A DNA stretch of 64,000 bases from contig NZ_FNEO01000001.1 of the NCBI RefSeq assembly GCF_900100165.1, forward strand, positions 744,001 to 808,000. Reading direction: 5' to 3'. The first letter of the stretch is position 1, and the number at the start of each line of letters is the position of its first letter. This document shows positions 35,702 through 44,261 of this stretch, piece after piece. Under the pieces are notes generated by a model. The model saw nothing but the letters and a program-made list of their open reading frames with translations. It had not been told where the DNA came from and did no database searches. The DNA comes from Flavobacterium glycines. Its GTDB lineage: Bacteria > Bacteroidota > Bacteroidia > Flavobacteriales > Flavobacteriaceae. The position numbers were made by a program, and so were the translations under genes.

Positions 35702-36084
35702 TGATGTTTACTAAGAAAAAAGAAAAGCCCTATACCGACCTTTTAGGAAAAACCAATAGAATTGTTGAAGGAACTGTCATAAAAGGTGATATTGTTTCGA
35801 AAGCTGATTTTAGATTGGATGGCGAATTAATTGGGAATTTTCAGTCTACAGGAAAACTGGTTATTGGTCCTACCGGAAGTGTTACAGGAGATATCAGTTG
35901 TAACAATGCTGATATTGAAGGTAAGTTTAATGGGAATATTCAGGTAGCTGAATTGTTGAATATAAAATCCAAAGCAAGTATTCATGGTGAAGCAACTGTG
36001 GGAAAATTAGCCGTAGAACCCGGAGCCGATTTTTGTGCTTCCTGCACTATGAAAGAAAATCAAAAGCCTGAAACAAATGGATAA
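35701..36084 (+). CDS. Bactofilin-family polymer-forming protein
   Basis: A 127-residue cytoplasmic protein. A short basic N-terminus is followed by a right-handed beta-helix of about 90 residues with regularly spaced Gly/Ile/Val (GTVIKGDIVSKADFRLDGE, GSVTGDISCNNADIEGKFNG). This is the bactofilin fold, a nucleotide-free filament-forming cytoskeletal protein. It starts inside the sprE stop (TAATG overlap) and itself overlaps the atpI-like gene by 8 bases, so the three are translationally coupled. A second ATG at 35704 is an equal start candidate. Confidence 0.9.
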   Translation: MMFTKKKEKPYTDLLGKTNRIVEGTVIKGDIVSKADFRLDGELIGNFQSTGKLVIGPTGSVTGDISCNNADIEGKFNGNIQVAELLNIKSKASIHGEATVGKLAVEPGADFCASCTMKENQKPETNG

Positions 36085-36307
36085 GAAACCTAATAAAAAG
36101 AATTCAGCTAAATGGCTGGCTTTGATTAATATTCCTATTCAAATGGGAGTTATCATTTTTTTGTTTGCTTATTTAGGCGACTGGCTTGATGAAAAACATC
36201 CGCACCCCAAAATCTACTACAACAAAATATTAGTTATGATAGGCGTGTTCTTAGCATTGTATAATGTAATAAGACAGGTTAATGAAATTAATAAGGATAA
36301 AGATTAA
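36077..36307 (+). CDS. AtpI-like/AtpZ-type ATP synthase accessory protein
   Basis: A 76-residue protein with two membrane helices: KWLALINIPIQMGVIIFLFAYLGDWLDE, then YYNKILVMIGVFLALYNVIRQ. The GDWLDEK loop between the helices is typical of AtpI/AtpZ (DUF, F0F1 assembly) proteins encoded at the start of atp operons. It may help c-ring assembly or Mg uptake, as proposed for the family. Its start overlaps the bactofilin end. Confidence 0.82.
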   Translation: MDKKPNKKNSAKWLALINIPIQMGVIIFLFAYLGDWLDEKHPHPKIYYNKILVMIGVFLALYNVIRQVNEINKDKD

Positions 36308-36337
36308 TTAAAAAAGGTTTTAGGTAAAACAAAAAAA

Positions 36338-36730
36338 ATGTTTTTAAAAAATTATAAAACATATTTCTTTTTAGTCGTTTCATTACTAATAGTTTATGTA
36401 ATTCATCAGTTGGTTTTTTATATTTTTAAAATTGATCAGCAACTTTTTTATTACAGTCTGGAAAAGTTATACGCTATCTTTTTTTTACTGTCTTTTATTA
36501 TTATTTCGATTTTATTAAAGATAAAAGAACGCAATTTTGATCAGGTAGGAATGTCGTTTTTGCTATTGACTACTTTTAAAATTGGTTTTTATTATTTGCT
36601 GTTGAAACCTATTCTGAAGATTAGGCATTATGATATAACAATAGAGAAGACGAATTTTTTTGTCATGTTTATTGTTTTTTTGGCTATCGAGACAATTGTA
36701 ACTATAAGAATATTAAGCGAAAAGCCTTAA
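36338..36730 (+). CDS. DUF6168-like membrane protein
   Basis: A 130-residue protein with four hydrophobic segments (about 8-30, 42-62, 72-92, 108-124), the arrangement of UncI/DUF6168 proteins found before atpB in Flavobacteria. By position it resembles the accessory membrane proteins of atp operons. Function is inferred only from context. A small hairpin overlaps its end before the atp promoter. Confidence 0.72.
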   Translation: MFLKNYKTYFFLVVSLLIVYVIHQLVFYIFKIDQQLFYYSLEKLYAIFFLLSFIIISILLKIKERNFDQVGMSFLLLTTFKIGFYYLLLKPILKIRHYDITIEKTNFFVMFIVFLAIETIVTIRILSEKP

Positions 36731-36742
36731 AATTGAGGCTTT
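36721..36742 (+). terminator. Weak terminator-like hairpin before the atp promoter
   Basis: AAAGCCTTA (36721-36729) pairs with TGAGGCTTT (36734-36742) with one G-U, overlapping the stop of the DUF6168 gene. There is only a short T run afterwards, so some read-through into atp is likely. Confidence 0.45.
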
Positions 36743-36776
36743 AATGAGAGATTAAAAAAAATATATTTTTATATCC

Positions 36777-36806
36777 TTTTAGATATTAATAAAAAATGTA
36801 CCTTTG
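36777..36806 (+). promoter_or_regulatory. Promoter of the atp operon
   Basis: TACCTTTG (36799-36806) is an exact TAnnTTTG box; TTTT at 36777-36780, 18 bases upstream, is a degenerate -33. The box lies 41 bases before the atpB ATG. Confidence 0.65.
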
Positions 36807-36847
36807 CGCCAAATTTTAGAAACGTAAATATAACATATTTAGTAATT

Positions 36848-38011
36848 ATGGTGATTTTAAAGAGACCACTTAGATTGATTTTAGTAGCATTTTTAGCGTG
36901 TCTTCCATTGGTAAGTTTTGCAAATCAGGAAGTTGATTCGTTACAAGTACATGAAGAAGCAACTCACGAAGTAGCAGCCGAAGGACACCATGAAGGAGGT
37001 CATGCTGAGCCAGCTGATTTAAAATCTAAAATTAAAGCTTTTATTAATCACCACGTTTTAGATTCTCATGATTTTTCATTAACTCAGGATGATGAAACAG
37101 GAGAAAACTGGGGATTCCCATTGCCGGTTATCTTATGGGATAACGGTTTGCAAATTTTCTCTTCAGCTAAATTCCACCATGGAAAAGAAGTAGCTGAGTC
37201 AAATGGTAACTACTATGTATTGAACCATCACGATGGTAAAATCTATAAAACGGATGCTACAGGAACTATTCATGAAAATGAAGAAACAGGACATCCGGAT
37301 AATATTCGTCCTATCGATTTTTCAATTACTAAAACTGTAGTTTCTATTATTGTTGCTGCAATTTTAATGTTCTTTATTTTTACAGGTTTAGCAAAATCAT
37401 ATGCTAAAAATGGAGGAATTGCTTCAGGTGTGGGACGTTTCTTTGAACCACTTGTAGTATATGTTCGTGACGAAATTGCAATCCCAAACATTGGTGAGAA
37501 AAAATACAAAAACTACATGAGTTATTTATTGACCATCTTCTTCTTTGTATTGTTCTTAAATATCTTTGGTTTAACACCACTTGGAATTAACGCTACTGGT
37601 AACTTTACGATTACTTTTTCATTAGCGATTTTAACTTTCTTAATTACAAACCTTACTGCTAATAAAGAATATTGGGGACACATTTTCTGGATGCCGGGTG
37701 TACCAAAACCAATGCGTATTATTTTAGCACCAATTGAGTTATTAGGTATTTTCATTAAACCTTTCTCATTAATGATTCGTTTGTACGCGAATATTTTTGC
37801 AGGTCACATTGTATTGATGAGTATCATCGCTTTAATGTTTATCTTTAAAAGCTGGATTGGAAGTAGTTTATCATTTGGATTAGCATTTGTATTGTCTATC
37901 TTAGAGATTTTGGTAGCCTTCTTACAAGCTTATATTTTCACAATGTTATCAGCTCTTTATTTTGGTGCGGCTGTTCAGGAACACCACCACGAAGAAGAAG
38001 GGCACCACTAA
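36848..38011 (+). CDS. atpB: ATP synthase F0 subunit a, with signal peptide and His-rich extension
   Basis: A 387-residue inner-membrane proton-channel subunit, well above the 250-270 residues of most homologues. A cleavable signal peptide (1-25) precedes a His/Glu-rich periplasmic segment (30-70). The membrane core begins near residue 160. The essential Arg is visible in MIRLYANIFAGH (Arg311). The C-terminus ends in a His/Glu-rich tail. N-terminal extensions with signal peptides are common in Bacteroidota AtpB. First gene of the atpB-E-F-H-A-G operon. Confidence 0.95.
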   Translation: MVILKRPLRLILVAFLACLPLVSFANQEVDSLQVHEEATHEVAAEGHHEGGHAEPADLKSKIKAFINHHVLDSHDFSLTQDDETGENWGFPLPVILWDNGLQIFSSAKFHHGKEVAESNGNYYVLNHHDGKIYKTDATGTIHENEETGHPDNIRPIDFSITKTVVSIIVAAILMFFIFTGLAKSYAKNGGIASGVGRFFEPLVVYVRDEIAIPNIGEKKYKNYMSYLLTIFFFVLFLNIFGLTPLGINATGNFTITFSLAILTFLITNLTANKEYWGHIFWMPGVPKPMRIILAPIELLGIFIKPFSLMIRLYANIFAGHIVLMSIIALMFIFKSWIGSSLSFGLAFVLSILEILVAFLQAYIFTMLSALYFGAAVQEHHHEEEGHH

Positions 38012-38106
38012 AATTGTTTAATTGTTATTTGTTTAATCGGGTTAAACGAAAAAACAAATTAACGATTCAACATTAAATTGAATGTTTAATTTTTAATATA
38101 TATATC

Positions 38107-38298
38107 ATGGAAATTCCACAAATTATTGGAGCTGGATTAATCGTTATCGGAGCAGGTTTAGGTATTGGTAAAATTGGTAGCTCTGCTATGGACGCTATTG
38201 CTCGTCAACCAGAAGCTTCAGGAAAAATCCAAACAGCTATGCTTATCGCAGCTGCACTTATTGAAGGTATTGGTTTCGCAGCTTTATTCGCAGCTTAA
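38107..38298 (+). CDS. atpE: ATP synthase F0 subunit c
   Basis: A 63-residue two-helix proteolipid. Helix 1 is Gly-rich (GAGLIVIGAGLGIGKIG), the polar loop is ARQPEA, and helix 2 carries the proton-binding Glu53 in AALIEGIGFAA. The binding-site motif shows no additional Gln/Tyr sodium ligand pattern that I can identify, suggesting proton coupling. A hairpin follows the stop. Confidence 0.95.
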   Translation: MEIPQIIGAGLIVIGAGLGIGKIGSSAMDAIARQPEASGKIQTAMLIAAALIEGIGFAALFAA

Positions 38299-38309
38299 TT
38301 AAAACTAAA

Positions 38310-38350
38310 AAAATCAATAGTTACAACGGTTGGTTGTAACTGTTGATTTT
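38310..38350 (+). terminator. Hairpin between atpE and atpF (possible leaky terminator)
   Basis: An 18-bp stem (38310-38327 with 38333-38350, one G-U) with loop GGTTG, beginning 11 bases after atpE and ending in T4. As it lies inside the operon, it may cause partial termination or stabilise the upstream atpE message, giving more subunit c. Confidence 0.6.
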
Positions 38351-38421
38351 AAAATTAAAACATTACATTGCAGCAATGCAAGAAGATTAAATTTAGAATA
38401 TAAAACTTAGAATTATATATA

Positions 38422-38922
38422 ATGGAAAAGTTAATTAATCAGTTTGAGTTTGGTTTGTTTTTTTGGCAAGTATTAATATTTGTTGGATTAATATTTTTAT
38501 TGAAAAAATTCGCTTGGAAACCTATTCTTGATGCAGTTAATGAGAGAGAAGAAGGAATTAAAAATGCATTAGAATCTGCTGAGAATGCAAGAAAAGAAAT
38601 GCAGGTACTTCAGGCTGATAATCAAAGAATCTTAAACGAAGCAAGAGCAGAGCGTGATGCTATGTTGAAAGAAGCTCGTGAAATGAAAGAGAAGATGATT
38701 GCTGATGCAAAAGGTGAAGCTCAGGCACAAGGTGAGAAAATGATTGAGCAGGCTAAAGCAGCAATTAACAGCGAAAAAAATGCAGCTATGGCTGAATTGA
38801 AACTACAGGTTTCTACTTTGTCATTGAGTATCGCAGAGAAATTATTGAAAGACGAATTATCTAACACTGAAGCTCAAACTAAATTAGTTGAGAAAATGTT
38901 AGGTGACGTAAAGCTAAACTAA
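38422..38922 (+). CDS. atpF: ATP synthase F0 subunit b
   Basis: A 166-residue peripheral-stalk subunit. One N-terminal membrane helix (about 8-27, FGLFFWQVLIFVGLIFLLKK) is followed by KPILDAVNEREEGI and a long charged helix (30-150) rich in Ala/Glu/Lys that forms the right-handed coiled coil. Four bases before atpH. Confidence 0.94.
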   Translation: MEKLINQFEFGLFFWQVLIFVGLIFLLKKFAWKPILDAVNEREEGIKNALESAENARKEMQVLQADNQRILNEARAERDAMLKEAREMKEKMIADAKGEAQAQGEKMIEQAKAAINSEKNAAMAELKLQVSTLSLSIAEKLLKDELSNTEAQTKLVEKMLGDVKLN

Positions 38923-38926
38923 TATT

Positions 38927-39460
38927 ATGGCAGGTACAAGAGCAGCAATTCGTTACGCAAAAGCGATTCTTAGTATGGCAGACTCTATAGGAGTGGCTAA
39001 CGAGATTAATAACGATATGGTTTTAATTGCTTCCACTATTAAAGGGAACTCTGAATTAAATGCTTTTATTCAAAGTCCAACTATTAGTGTTGATGTAAAA
39101 GAAAATGCACTATTGGAAGTTTTTGCTAATGTCAATGGTGTAACTAAAGGTTTCTTTCATTTATTATTTGAAAATAAAAGATTTGAAATCCTTGAAGCTA
39201 TTGCAGAAGCATATTCTGAATTATTTGATGAGGCTAATGGTTTAGAAGTAGCTGTAGTAACTACTGCTATTGCTATGGATGCCGGTTTAGAAGCTAAAGT
39301 TTTGGCTAAAATAGCATCTTTGTCAGATAAAAAAGTAACAATTAAAAATGTAGTAGATCCTGCAATCATTGGAGGATTTATTCTAAGAATAGGTGATAAG
39401 CAATACAATGCTTCAATCGCTAACCGATTACAAGTATTAAAAAGAGAATTAAGTAACTAG
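38927..39460 (+). CDS. atpH: ATP synthase F1 subunit delta
   Basis: A 177-residue stator subunit. The N-terminal six-helix domain begins with AIRYAKAILSMAD, and the C-terminal domain has DPAIIGGFILRIGDKQYNASI and LQVLKREL, the OSCP/delta signature. It connects F1 to the b-subunit stalk. Confidence 0.94.
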   Translation: MAGTRAAIRYAKAILSMADSIGVANEINNDMVLIASTIKGNSELNAFIQSPTISVDVKENALLEVFANVNGVTKGFFHLLFENKRFEILEAIAEAYSELFDEANGLEVAVVTTAIAMDAGLEAKVLAKIASLSDKKVTIKNVVDPAIIGGFILRIGDKQYNASIANRLQVLKRELSN

Positions 39461-39497
39461 TTTTATTGCACATTAAGTGTCTAAATTATAAATTAAG

Positions 39498-41075
39498 ATG
39501 GCGGAAATCAAACCTGCTGAAATTTCAGCAATATTAAGAAAGCAAGTAGAAGGTTTTGAATCTGGCGCTACGCTAGAGGAAGTGGGAACTGTACTTCAAG
39601 TTGGAGATGGTATTGCTCGTATTTACGGGCTTTCAAATGTACAATACGGAGAGTTAGTAGAATTTGAAAATGGTCTTGAGGCTATTGTATTGAACTTAGA
39701 AGAAGATAACGTAGGTGTGGTACTTTTAGGACCATCTACAGGAATCAAAGAAGGTTCTACTGCAAAAAGAACACAACGTATTGCTTCTCTTAAAGTAGGA
39801 GAACAAATGGTAGGACGTGTAGTAAACACTTTAGGTCAGCCAATTGATGGAAAAGGACCAATCGGTGGAGAATTATACGAAATGCCATTGGAAAGAAAAG
39901 CTCCTGGAGTAGTTTTCCGTCAGCCAGTAACTGAGCCATTACAAACAGGTGTAAAAGCAGTAGATGCTATGATCCCGGTTGGTAGAGGTCAACGTGAGTT
40001 GGTTATTGGTGACCGTCAAACAGGTAAATCAACTGTTTGTATCGATACTATCTTAAATCAAAAAGAATTTTATGATGCTGGTAAACCAGTATTCTGTATC
40101 TATGTTGCAATTGGACAAAAAGCTTCAACTGTAGCTGGAATTGCAAAAATGTTAGAAGAAAAAGGAGCAATGGCTTATACAGTTATCGTTGCTGCTAATG
40201 CTTCTGATCCTGCTCCAATGCAGGTTTATGCGCCTATGGCAGGTGCTGCTATCGGAGAATACTTCAGAGATTCTGGACGTCCGGCTTTAATTGTTTATGA
40301 TGATTTATCAAAACAAGCTGTTGCTTACCGTGAGGTATCTCTTTTATTAAGAAGACCACCGGGACGTGAGGCTTATCCTGGAGACGTTTTCTACTTACAC
40401 TCTCGTTTATTAGAGCGTGCTTGTAAAGTTATCGCTGATGATGATATTGCTAAAAACATGAACGATTTACCGGAGTCTATCAAAGGAATCGTTAAAGGTG
40501 GTGGTTCATTAACAGCTTTACCAATTATCGAAACTCAGGCTGGTGACGTTTCTGCATATATCCCAACAAACGTAATCTCTATTACTGACGGACAAATTTT
40601 CTTAGATGGTGATTTGTTCAACTCTGGGGTTCGTCCTGCTATCAACGTAGGTATTTCTGTATCTCGTGTAGGAGGTAATGCTCAAATTAAATCAATGAAA
40701 AAAGTATCTGGTACTTTAAAATTAGACCAGGCTCAATTCCGTGAATTAGAAGCTTTCGCGAAATTTGGTTCTGATTTGGATGCTGTTACTTTAAACGTAA
40801 TCGAAAAAGGAAAAAGAAACGTTGAAATCCTGAAACAAGGTTTGAACGATCCTTATACTGTTGAAGACCAAGTAGCTATTATCTATGCTGGTTCTAAAAA
40901 CTTATTGAGAAATGTTCCTGTTGCTAAAGTAAAAGAATTTGAGAAAGATTTCTTGGAATTCATGAATGCTAAACACAGAGCTACTCTTGATGCTTTGAAA
41001 GCCGGAAAATTAACAGACGAAATTACAGATGTAATCGAGGCTGTAGCGAAAGAAGTTTCTGCAAAATATAACTAA
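39498..41075 (+). CDS. atpA: ATP synthase F1 subunit alpha
   Basis: A 525-residue subunit forming the non-catalytic nucleotide sites. The P-loop GDRQTGKST is at 171-179, and the beta-barrel N-terminal domain includes [49 protein letters not shown] and the visible arginine-finger segment of [11 protein letters not shown] are canonical. Confidence 0.97.
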   Translation: MAEIKPAEISAILRKQVEGFESGATLEEVGTVLQVGDGIARIYGLSNVQYGELVEFENGLEAIVLNLEEDNVGVVLLGPSTGIKEGSTAKRTQRIASLKVGEQMVGRVVNTLGQPIDGKGPIGGELYEMPLERKAPGVVFRQPVTEPLQTGVKAVDAMIPVGRGQRELVIGDRQTGKSTVCIDTILNQKEFYDAGKPVFCIYVAIGQKASTVAGIAKMLEEKGAMAYTVIVAANASDPAPMQVYAPMAGAAIGEYFRDSGRPALIVYDDLSKQAVAYREVSLLLRRPPGREAYPGDVFYLHSRLLERACKVIADDDIAKNMNDLPESIKGIVKGGGSLTALPIIETQAGDVSAYIPTNVISITDGQIFLDGDLFNSGVRPAINVGISVSRVGGNAQIKSMKKVSGTLKLDQAQFRELEAFAKFGSDLDAVTLNVIEKGKRNVEILKQGLNDPYTVEDQVAIIYAGSKNLLRNVPVAKVKEFEKDFLEFMNAKHRATLDALKAGKLTDEITDVIEAVAKEVSAKYN

Positions 41076-41088
41076 TATTAGTTGATAG

Positions 41089-41133
41089 TTGTTGGTTGAT
41101 AGTTTTTAGAGAGAATCTGTCAACCAGCAACAA
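41089..41133 (+). other. Imperfect hairpin in the atpA-atpG gap
   Basis: GGTTGATAG (about 41094-41102) pairs with CTGTCAACC (41117-41125) with one G-U, extended by TTGTT/AGCAACAA with a bulge. It lies between atpA and atpG, 21 bases before the atpG ATG. Possibly an mRNA-processing or stability element. Confidence 0.35.
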
Positions 41134-41154
41134 ACAACAAACAACAACAATATA

Positions 41155-42015
41155 ATGGCAAATTTAAAGGAAATCCGTAATAGAATTACTTCCGTTTCAT
41201 CTACGATGCAAATCACATCGGCGATGAAAATGGTTTCTGCAGCTAAGCTTAAAAAAGCTCAGGATGCAATTACAGCCATGCGCCCTTATGCCGAAAAATT
41301 AACGGAATTATTACAAAATCTTTCTGCAACTCTTGAAGGAGGAGTAGGTGAAGAATTCACTACACAACGTGAAATTAAAAAAGTTTTATTAGTAGCGATT
41401 ACTTCAAACAGAGGTTTATGTGGTGCTTTTAATTCAAATGTAATTAAAGAAGTTAAAAATCGTGCTACATTTTATGCAGGAAAACAAGTTGATGTTTTTG
41501 CCATCGGTAAAAAAGGAAATGATGTTTTAAGCAAAACCAATACAGTAATCGATAATCAAAGTACTGTTTTTGATGATTTGACTTTTGATAATGTTGCTGC
41601 TATTGCCGAAACATTAACTCAAAAATTTGTTGGTGGTGAGTATGACAGAATCGAATTGATTTACAATCAATTTAAAAATGCCGCTACTCAAATCGTTCAA
41701 ACAGAACAATTTTTACCATTAGCTCCTGTTAAATCAGATTTAAATGTAGCTGCCGGAGATTATATTTTCGAACCATCAAAAGAAGAAATCGTGTTGACTT
41801 TGATTCCTAAATCATTAAAAACACAATTGTACAAAGGAATCCGTGATTCTTTTGCTTCTGAGCACGGTGCGCGTATGACGGCTATGCACAAAGCAACTGA
41901 TAATGCAACTGCATTGAGAAATCAATTGAAATTAACATATAATAAAGCACGTCAGGCTGCTATTACTAACGAAATCTTAGAGATTGTTGGTGGAGCAGAA
42001 GCTTTGAACGCTTAA
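41155..42015 (+). CDS. atpG: ATP synthase F1 subunit gamma
   Basis: A 286-residue central rotor subunit. N-terminal LKEIRNRITSVSSTMQITSAMKMVSAAKL and C-terminal ASEHGARMTAMHKATDNA plus QLKLTYNKARQAAITNEI form the coiled-coil shaft. VAITSNRGLCGAFN is the conserved Rossmann-like start. The operon ends after this gene with a strong terminator; beta and epsilon genes must lie elsewhere. Confidence 0.96.
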   Translation: MANLKEIRNRITSVSSTMQITSAMKMVSAAKLKKAQDAITAMRPYAEKLTELLQNLSATLEGGVGEEFTTQREIKKVLLVAITSNRGLCGAFNSNVIKEVKNRATFYAGKQVDVFAIGKKGNDVLSKTNTVIDNQSTVFDDLTFDNVAAIAETLTQKFVGGEYDRIELIYNQFKNAATQIVQTEQFLPLAPVKSDLNVAAGDYIFEPSKEEIVLTLIPKSLKTQLYKGIRDSFASEHGARMTAMHKATDNATALRNQLKLTYNKARQAAITNEILEIVGGAEALNA

Positions 42016-42038
42016 TTGAAAAGTTTATTTTCTTATAT

Positions 42039-42071
42039 AAAAATAGCCGCGTGATTAACGCGGCTATTTTT
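42039..42071 (+). terminator. atp operon terminator
   Basis: AAAAATAGCCGCG (42039-42051) pairs perfectly with CGCGGCTATTTTT (42059-42071), followed by further T. It lies 24 bases after atpG. Confidence 0.93.
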
Positions 42072-42140
42072 TTTGTTACAACTGTTTATAAAAAGAATAG
42101 AATCACTAAAATCCTACGCTGATTAAACCAAAGATTTAGT

Positions 42141-42148
42141 TATTTTTG
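42141..42148 (+). promoter_or_regulatory. Candidate -7 box of the flippase operon
   Basis: TATTTTTG fits TAnnTTTG, 30 bases before the TTG start at 42178; the -33 element is not clear. Confidence 0.4.
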
Positions 42149-42177
42149 TTTTTTGAAAAGCATTAAGACAATACACT

Positions 42178-43653
42178 TTGGGTTTATATAAAAATCTTTT
42201 TAAACAAACGGCCATTTACGGACTTGCTACGGTGATTCCCAGGATGTTTAGCTTCCTGTTAGTGCCTTTATATACTGATTTGCTTCCCAAAGACGAGTAT
42301 GGGAAAGTTACCATCATATTTGCATGGATGATTTTTTTCAACGTCATTTTGGCTTATGGAATGGAAACCGCTTTCTTTAGATTTTACAATAAAGAAGAAG
42401 ATAAACAGTCGGTTGTAGAAACTTCAATGGTTTCTATTTTTTGGACTACTATTATCTTTCTTGTTGCAGCCATTTTGTTCCGAACTACTCTAGCCGATTG
42501 GTCCGGAATAGACTCTCAATATATTACGTATTCCATTTGGATTTTGGTTTTGGATGCCTTGGTTATTATTCCTTTTTCAAAATTAAGAGCATTACAAAGA
42601 CCTATAATGTATGCTATCATTAAAATTGGGAATGTCCTGGTGAATCTTTTACTAAGTGTGCTGTTTTTAGTGTATTTGCCTAAATTATCAGAGCACAATC
42701 CAACAGGATTGGTGAGTTCTTTTTATATAGAAAATTTTCAGGTGGGCTATATTTTCTTAGCCAATATTATTGCCAGTTTGTTAACGTTTGTGGTTTTATC
42801 GCCGGATTATGTTTTCTTAAAATGGAAAATTGATTTTACTTTATGGAAGCGAATGATGGTATATGGATTACCTATTTTAGTAGCCGGAATCGCTTTTGCC
42901 ATCAACGAACAATTTGATAAAATTCTATTGTCTAAATTACTGCCAAAAAGTATCGCCGATGATGAAGTAGGGGTTTATTCGGCTTGTTATAAATTAGGCT
43001 TGTTTATGGTTTTGTATCGTACGGCTTATACACTTGGGATTGAGCCTTTCTTTTTTAGTCATGCTAAAAATGAAAATGCACCGCAAACTTATGCGATGGT
43101 AACGAAGTATTTTGTCATATTCGGTTCATTCATTATGTTAAGTGTGATTGTTTTTGCTGATTTGTTCAAATTCATCATGATTCGTGACGATTCGTATTGG
43201 GTGGCTATGAAAGTGGTTCCTTTGATAATTCTGGCCAATTTCTGTTTGGGAATTTATACGAATCTTTCCGTTTGGTACAAGTTGATTGACAAAACCTATG
43301 TAGGGGCTTATATTTCTATTGTTGGCGCTATCATTACTTTGATATTAAACTTTTTGTTAATTCCTTCAATGAGTTATGTAGGTTCGGCTATAGCAACATT
43401 GGCGGCTTATGGAAGTATGATGCTGATTTCGTATTATATGGGCAATAAATATTATCCAATTCCTTATGATTTTCAAAAAATAGGAGGTTATTTAGGTTTG
43501 TCTATTTTGTTTTCCGTAGTTTCCTTTTATTATTTTAGAGAAAATTATTTTGTTGGAATCAGCTTATTATTATTGTTTCTTTATTTTATTTACCATAACG
43601 AGAAAGAGACTTTAATGGGTATTCTTAAAACGAAAAGCAAACCGCAACAATAA
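42178..43653 (+). CDS. Wzx-like polysaccharide flippase (MOP family)
   Basis: A 491-residue inner-membrane protein with 12 or more helices. TAIYGLATVIPRMFSFLLVPLYTDLL and DEYGKVTIIFAWMIFFNVI at the N-terminus match oligosaccharide flippases of the polysaccharide-biosynthesis group. The first ATG in frame is at residue 23, inside the conserved first helix, so the TTG at 42178 (TTG GGT TTA TAT) is taken as start. It heads a plus-strand run with dut, a sugar-phosphate nucleotidyltransferase and envelope proteins. Confidence 0.88.
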   Translation: MGLYKNLFKQTAIYGLATVIPRMFSFLLVPLYTDLLPKDEYGKVTIIFAWMIFFNVILAYGMETAFFRFYNKEEDKQSVVETSMVSIFWTTIIFLVAAILFRTTLADWSGIDSQYITYSIWILVLDALVIIPFSKLRALQRPIMYAIIKIGNVLVNLLLSVLFLVYLPKLSEHNPTGLVSSFYIENFQVGYIFLANIIASLLTFVVLSPDYVFLKWKIDFTLWKRMMVYGLPILVAGIAFAINEQFDKILLSKLLPKSIADDEVGVYSACYKLGLFMVLYRTAYTLGIEPFFFSHAKNENAPQTYAMVTKYFVIFGSFIMLSVIVFADLFKFIMIRDDSYWVAMKVVPLIILANFCLGIYTNLSVWYKLIDKTYVGAYISIVGAIITLILNFLLIPSMSYVGSAIATLAAYGSMMLISYYMGNKYYPIPYDFQKIGGYLGLSILFSVVSFYYFRENYFVGISLLLLFLYFIYHNEKETLMGILKTKSKPQQ

Positions 43654-43686
43654 GCGGTATTTGTTTTTTATAACAATAGTTACAAA

Positions 43687-44121
43687 ATGAAAATAAACAT
43701 TATCAATAAATCGCAACATGCATTGCCTGACTATGAAACGATAGCTTCAGCAGGAATGGATTTGAGAGCAAATTTAACCGAATCAATCATCTTGCAACCT
43801 TTAGAAAGAACGATTGTAAAAACAGGTCTTTTTATCGAATTGCCGATAGGATATGAAGCACAGGTAAGACCCAGAAGCGGACTGGCGGCGAAACACGGAA
43901 TTACTGTGTTGAACAGCCCTGGAACGGTTGATGCCGATTATCGAGGTGAGATAGGAGTAATATTAGTGAATTTATCCAATCAGGCATTTGAAATTCAAAA
44001 CGGAGAAAGAATTGCCCAATTAATTATTGCTAAACACGAACGCGCCGAATGGATTGAAGTGGAAGAATTAACTGAAACATCAAGAGGAGCAGGCGGTTTT
44101 GGCAGTACCGGGGTGAAATAA
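43687..44121 (+). CDS. dut: dUTP diphosphatase
   Basis: A 144-residue trimeric dUTPase, hydrolysing dUTP to dUMP and pyrophosphate. All five motifs are visible: [43 protein letters not shown], and the C-terminal P-loop-like GAGGFGSTG. The start is ATG 43687, 33 bases after the flippase. The stop runs straight into the first 48-base repeat unit at 44121. Confidence 0.96.
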   Translation: MKINIINKSQHALPDYETIASAGMDLRANLTESIILQPLERTIVKTGLFIELPIGYEAQVRPRSGLAAKHGITVLNSPGTVDADYRGEIGVILVNLSNQAFEIQNGERIAQLIIAKHERAEWIEVEELTETSRGAGGFGSTGVK

Positions 44122-44240
44122 TTCCTGCGAAAGCAGGAATCTTGTGTTCAATTTAGGAAGCAAAAACAATTCCTGCGAAAGCAGGAATCTTATATTCAAT
44201 TTAGGAAGCAAAAACAACTTTTTTTGAAAGCAGGAATTTT
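44121..44240. repeat. Tandem 48-base palindromic repeat (2.5 units)
   Basis: Unit 1 (44121-44168) and unit 2 (44169-44216) differ at only two positions. Each begins with the hairpin ATTCCTGC-GAAA-GCAGGAAT, then a spacer with TTCAATTTAGGAAGCAAAAACA. A third degenerate unit (44217-44240) keeps GAAAGCAGGAAT. REP-like elements with this CCTGCGAAAGCAGG core are dispersed in many genomes. It lies between dut and a GIY-YIG nuclease gene. Confidence 0.85.
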
Positions 44241-44261
44241 AAAATAAATTACAGTCTTAAA

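Noticed and set aside
44121..44216. Tandem repeat units that could be read as a mini CRISPR array
   Set aside because: The spacers between the hairpins are themselves near-identical (two differences in 48 bases), and no cas gene is near. CRISPR spacers should be unique.
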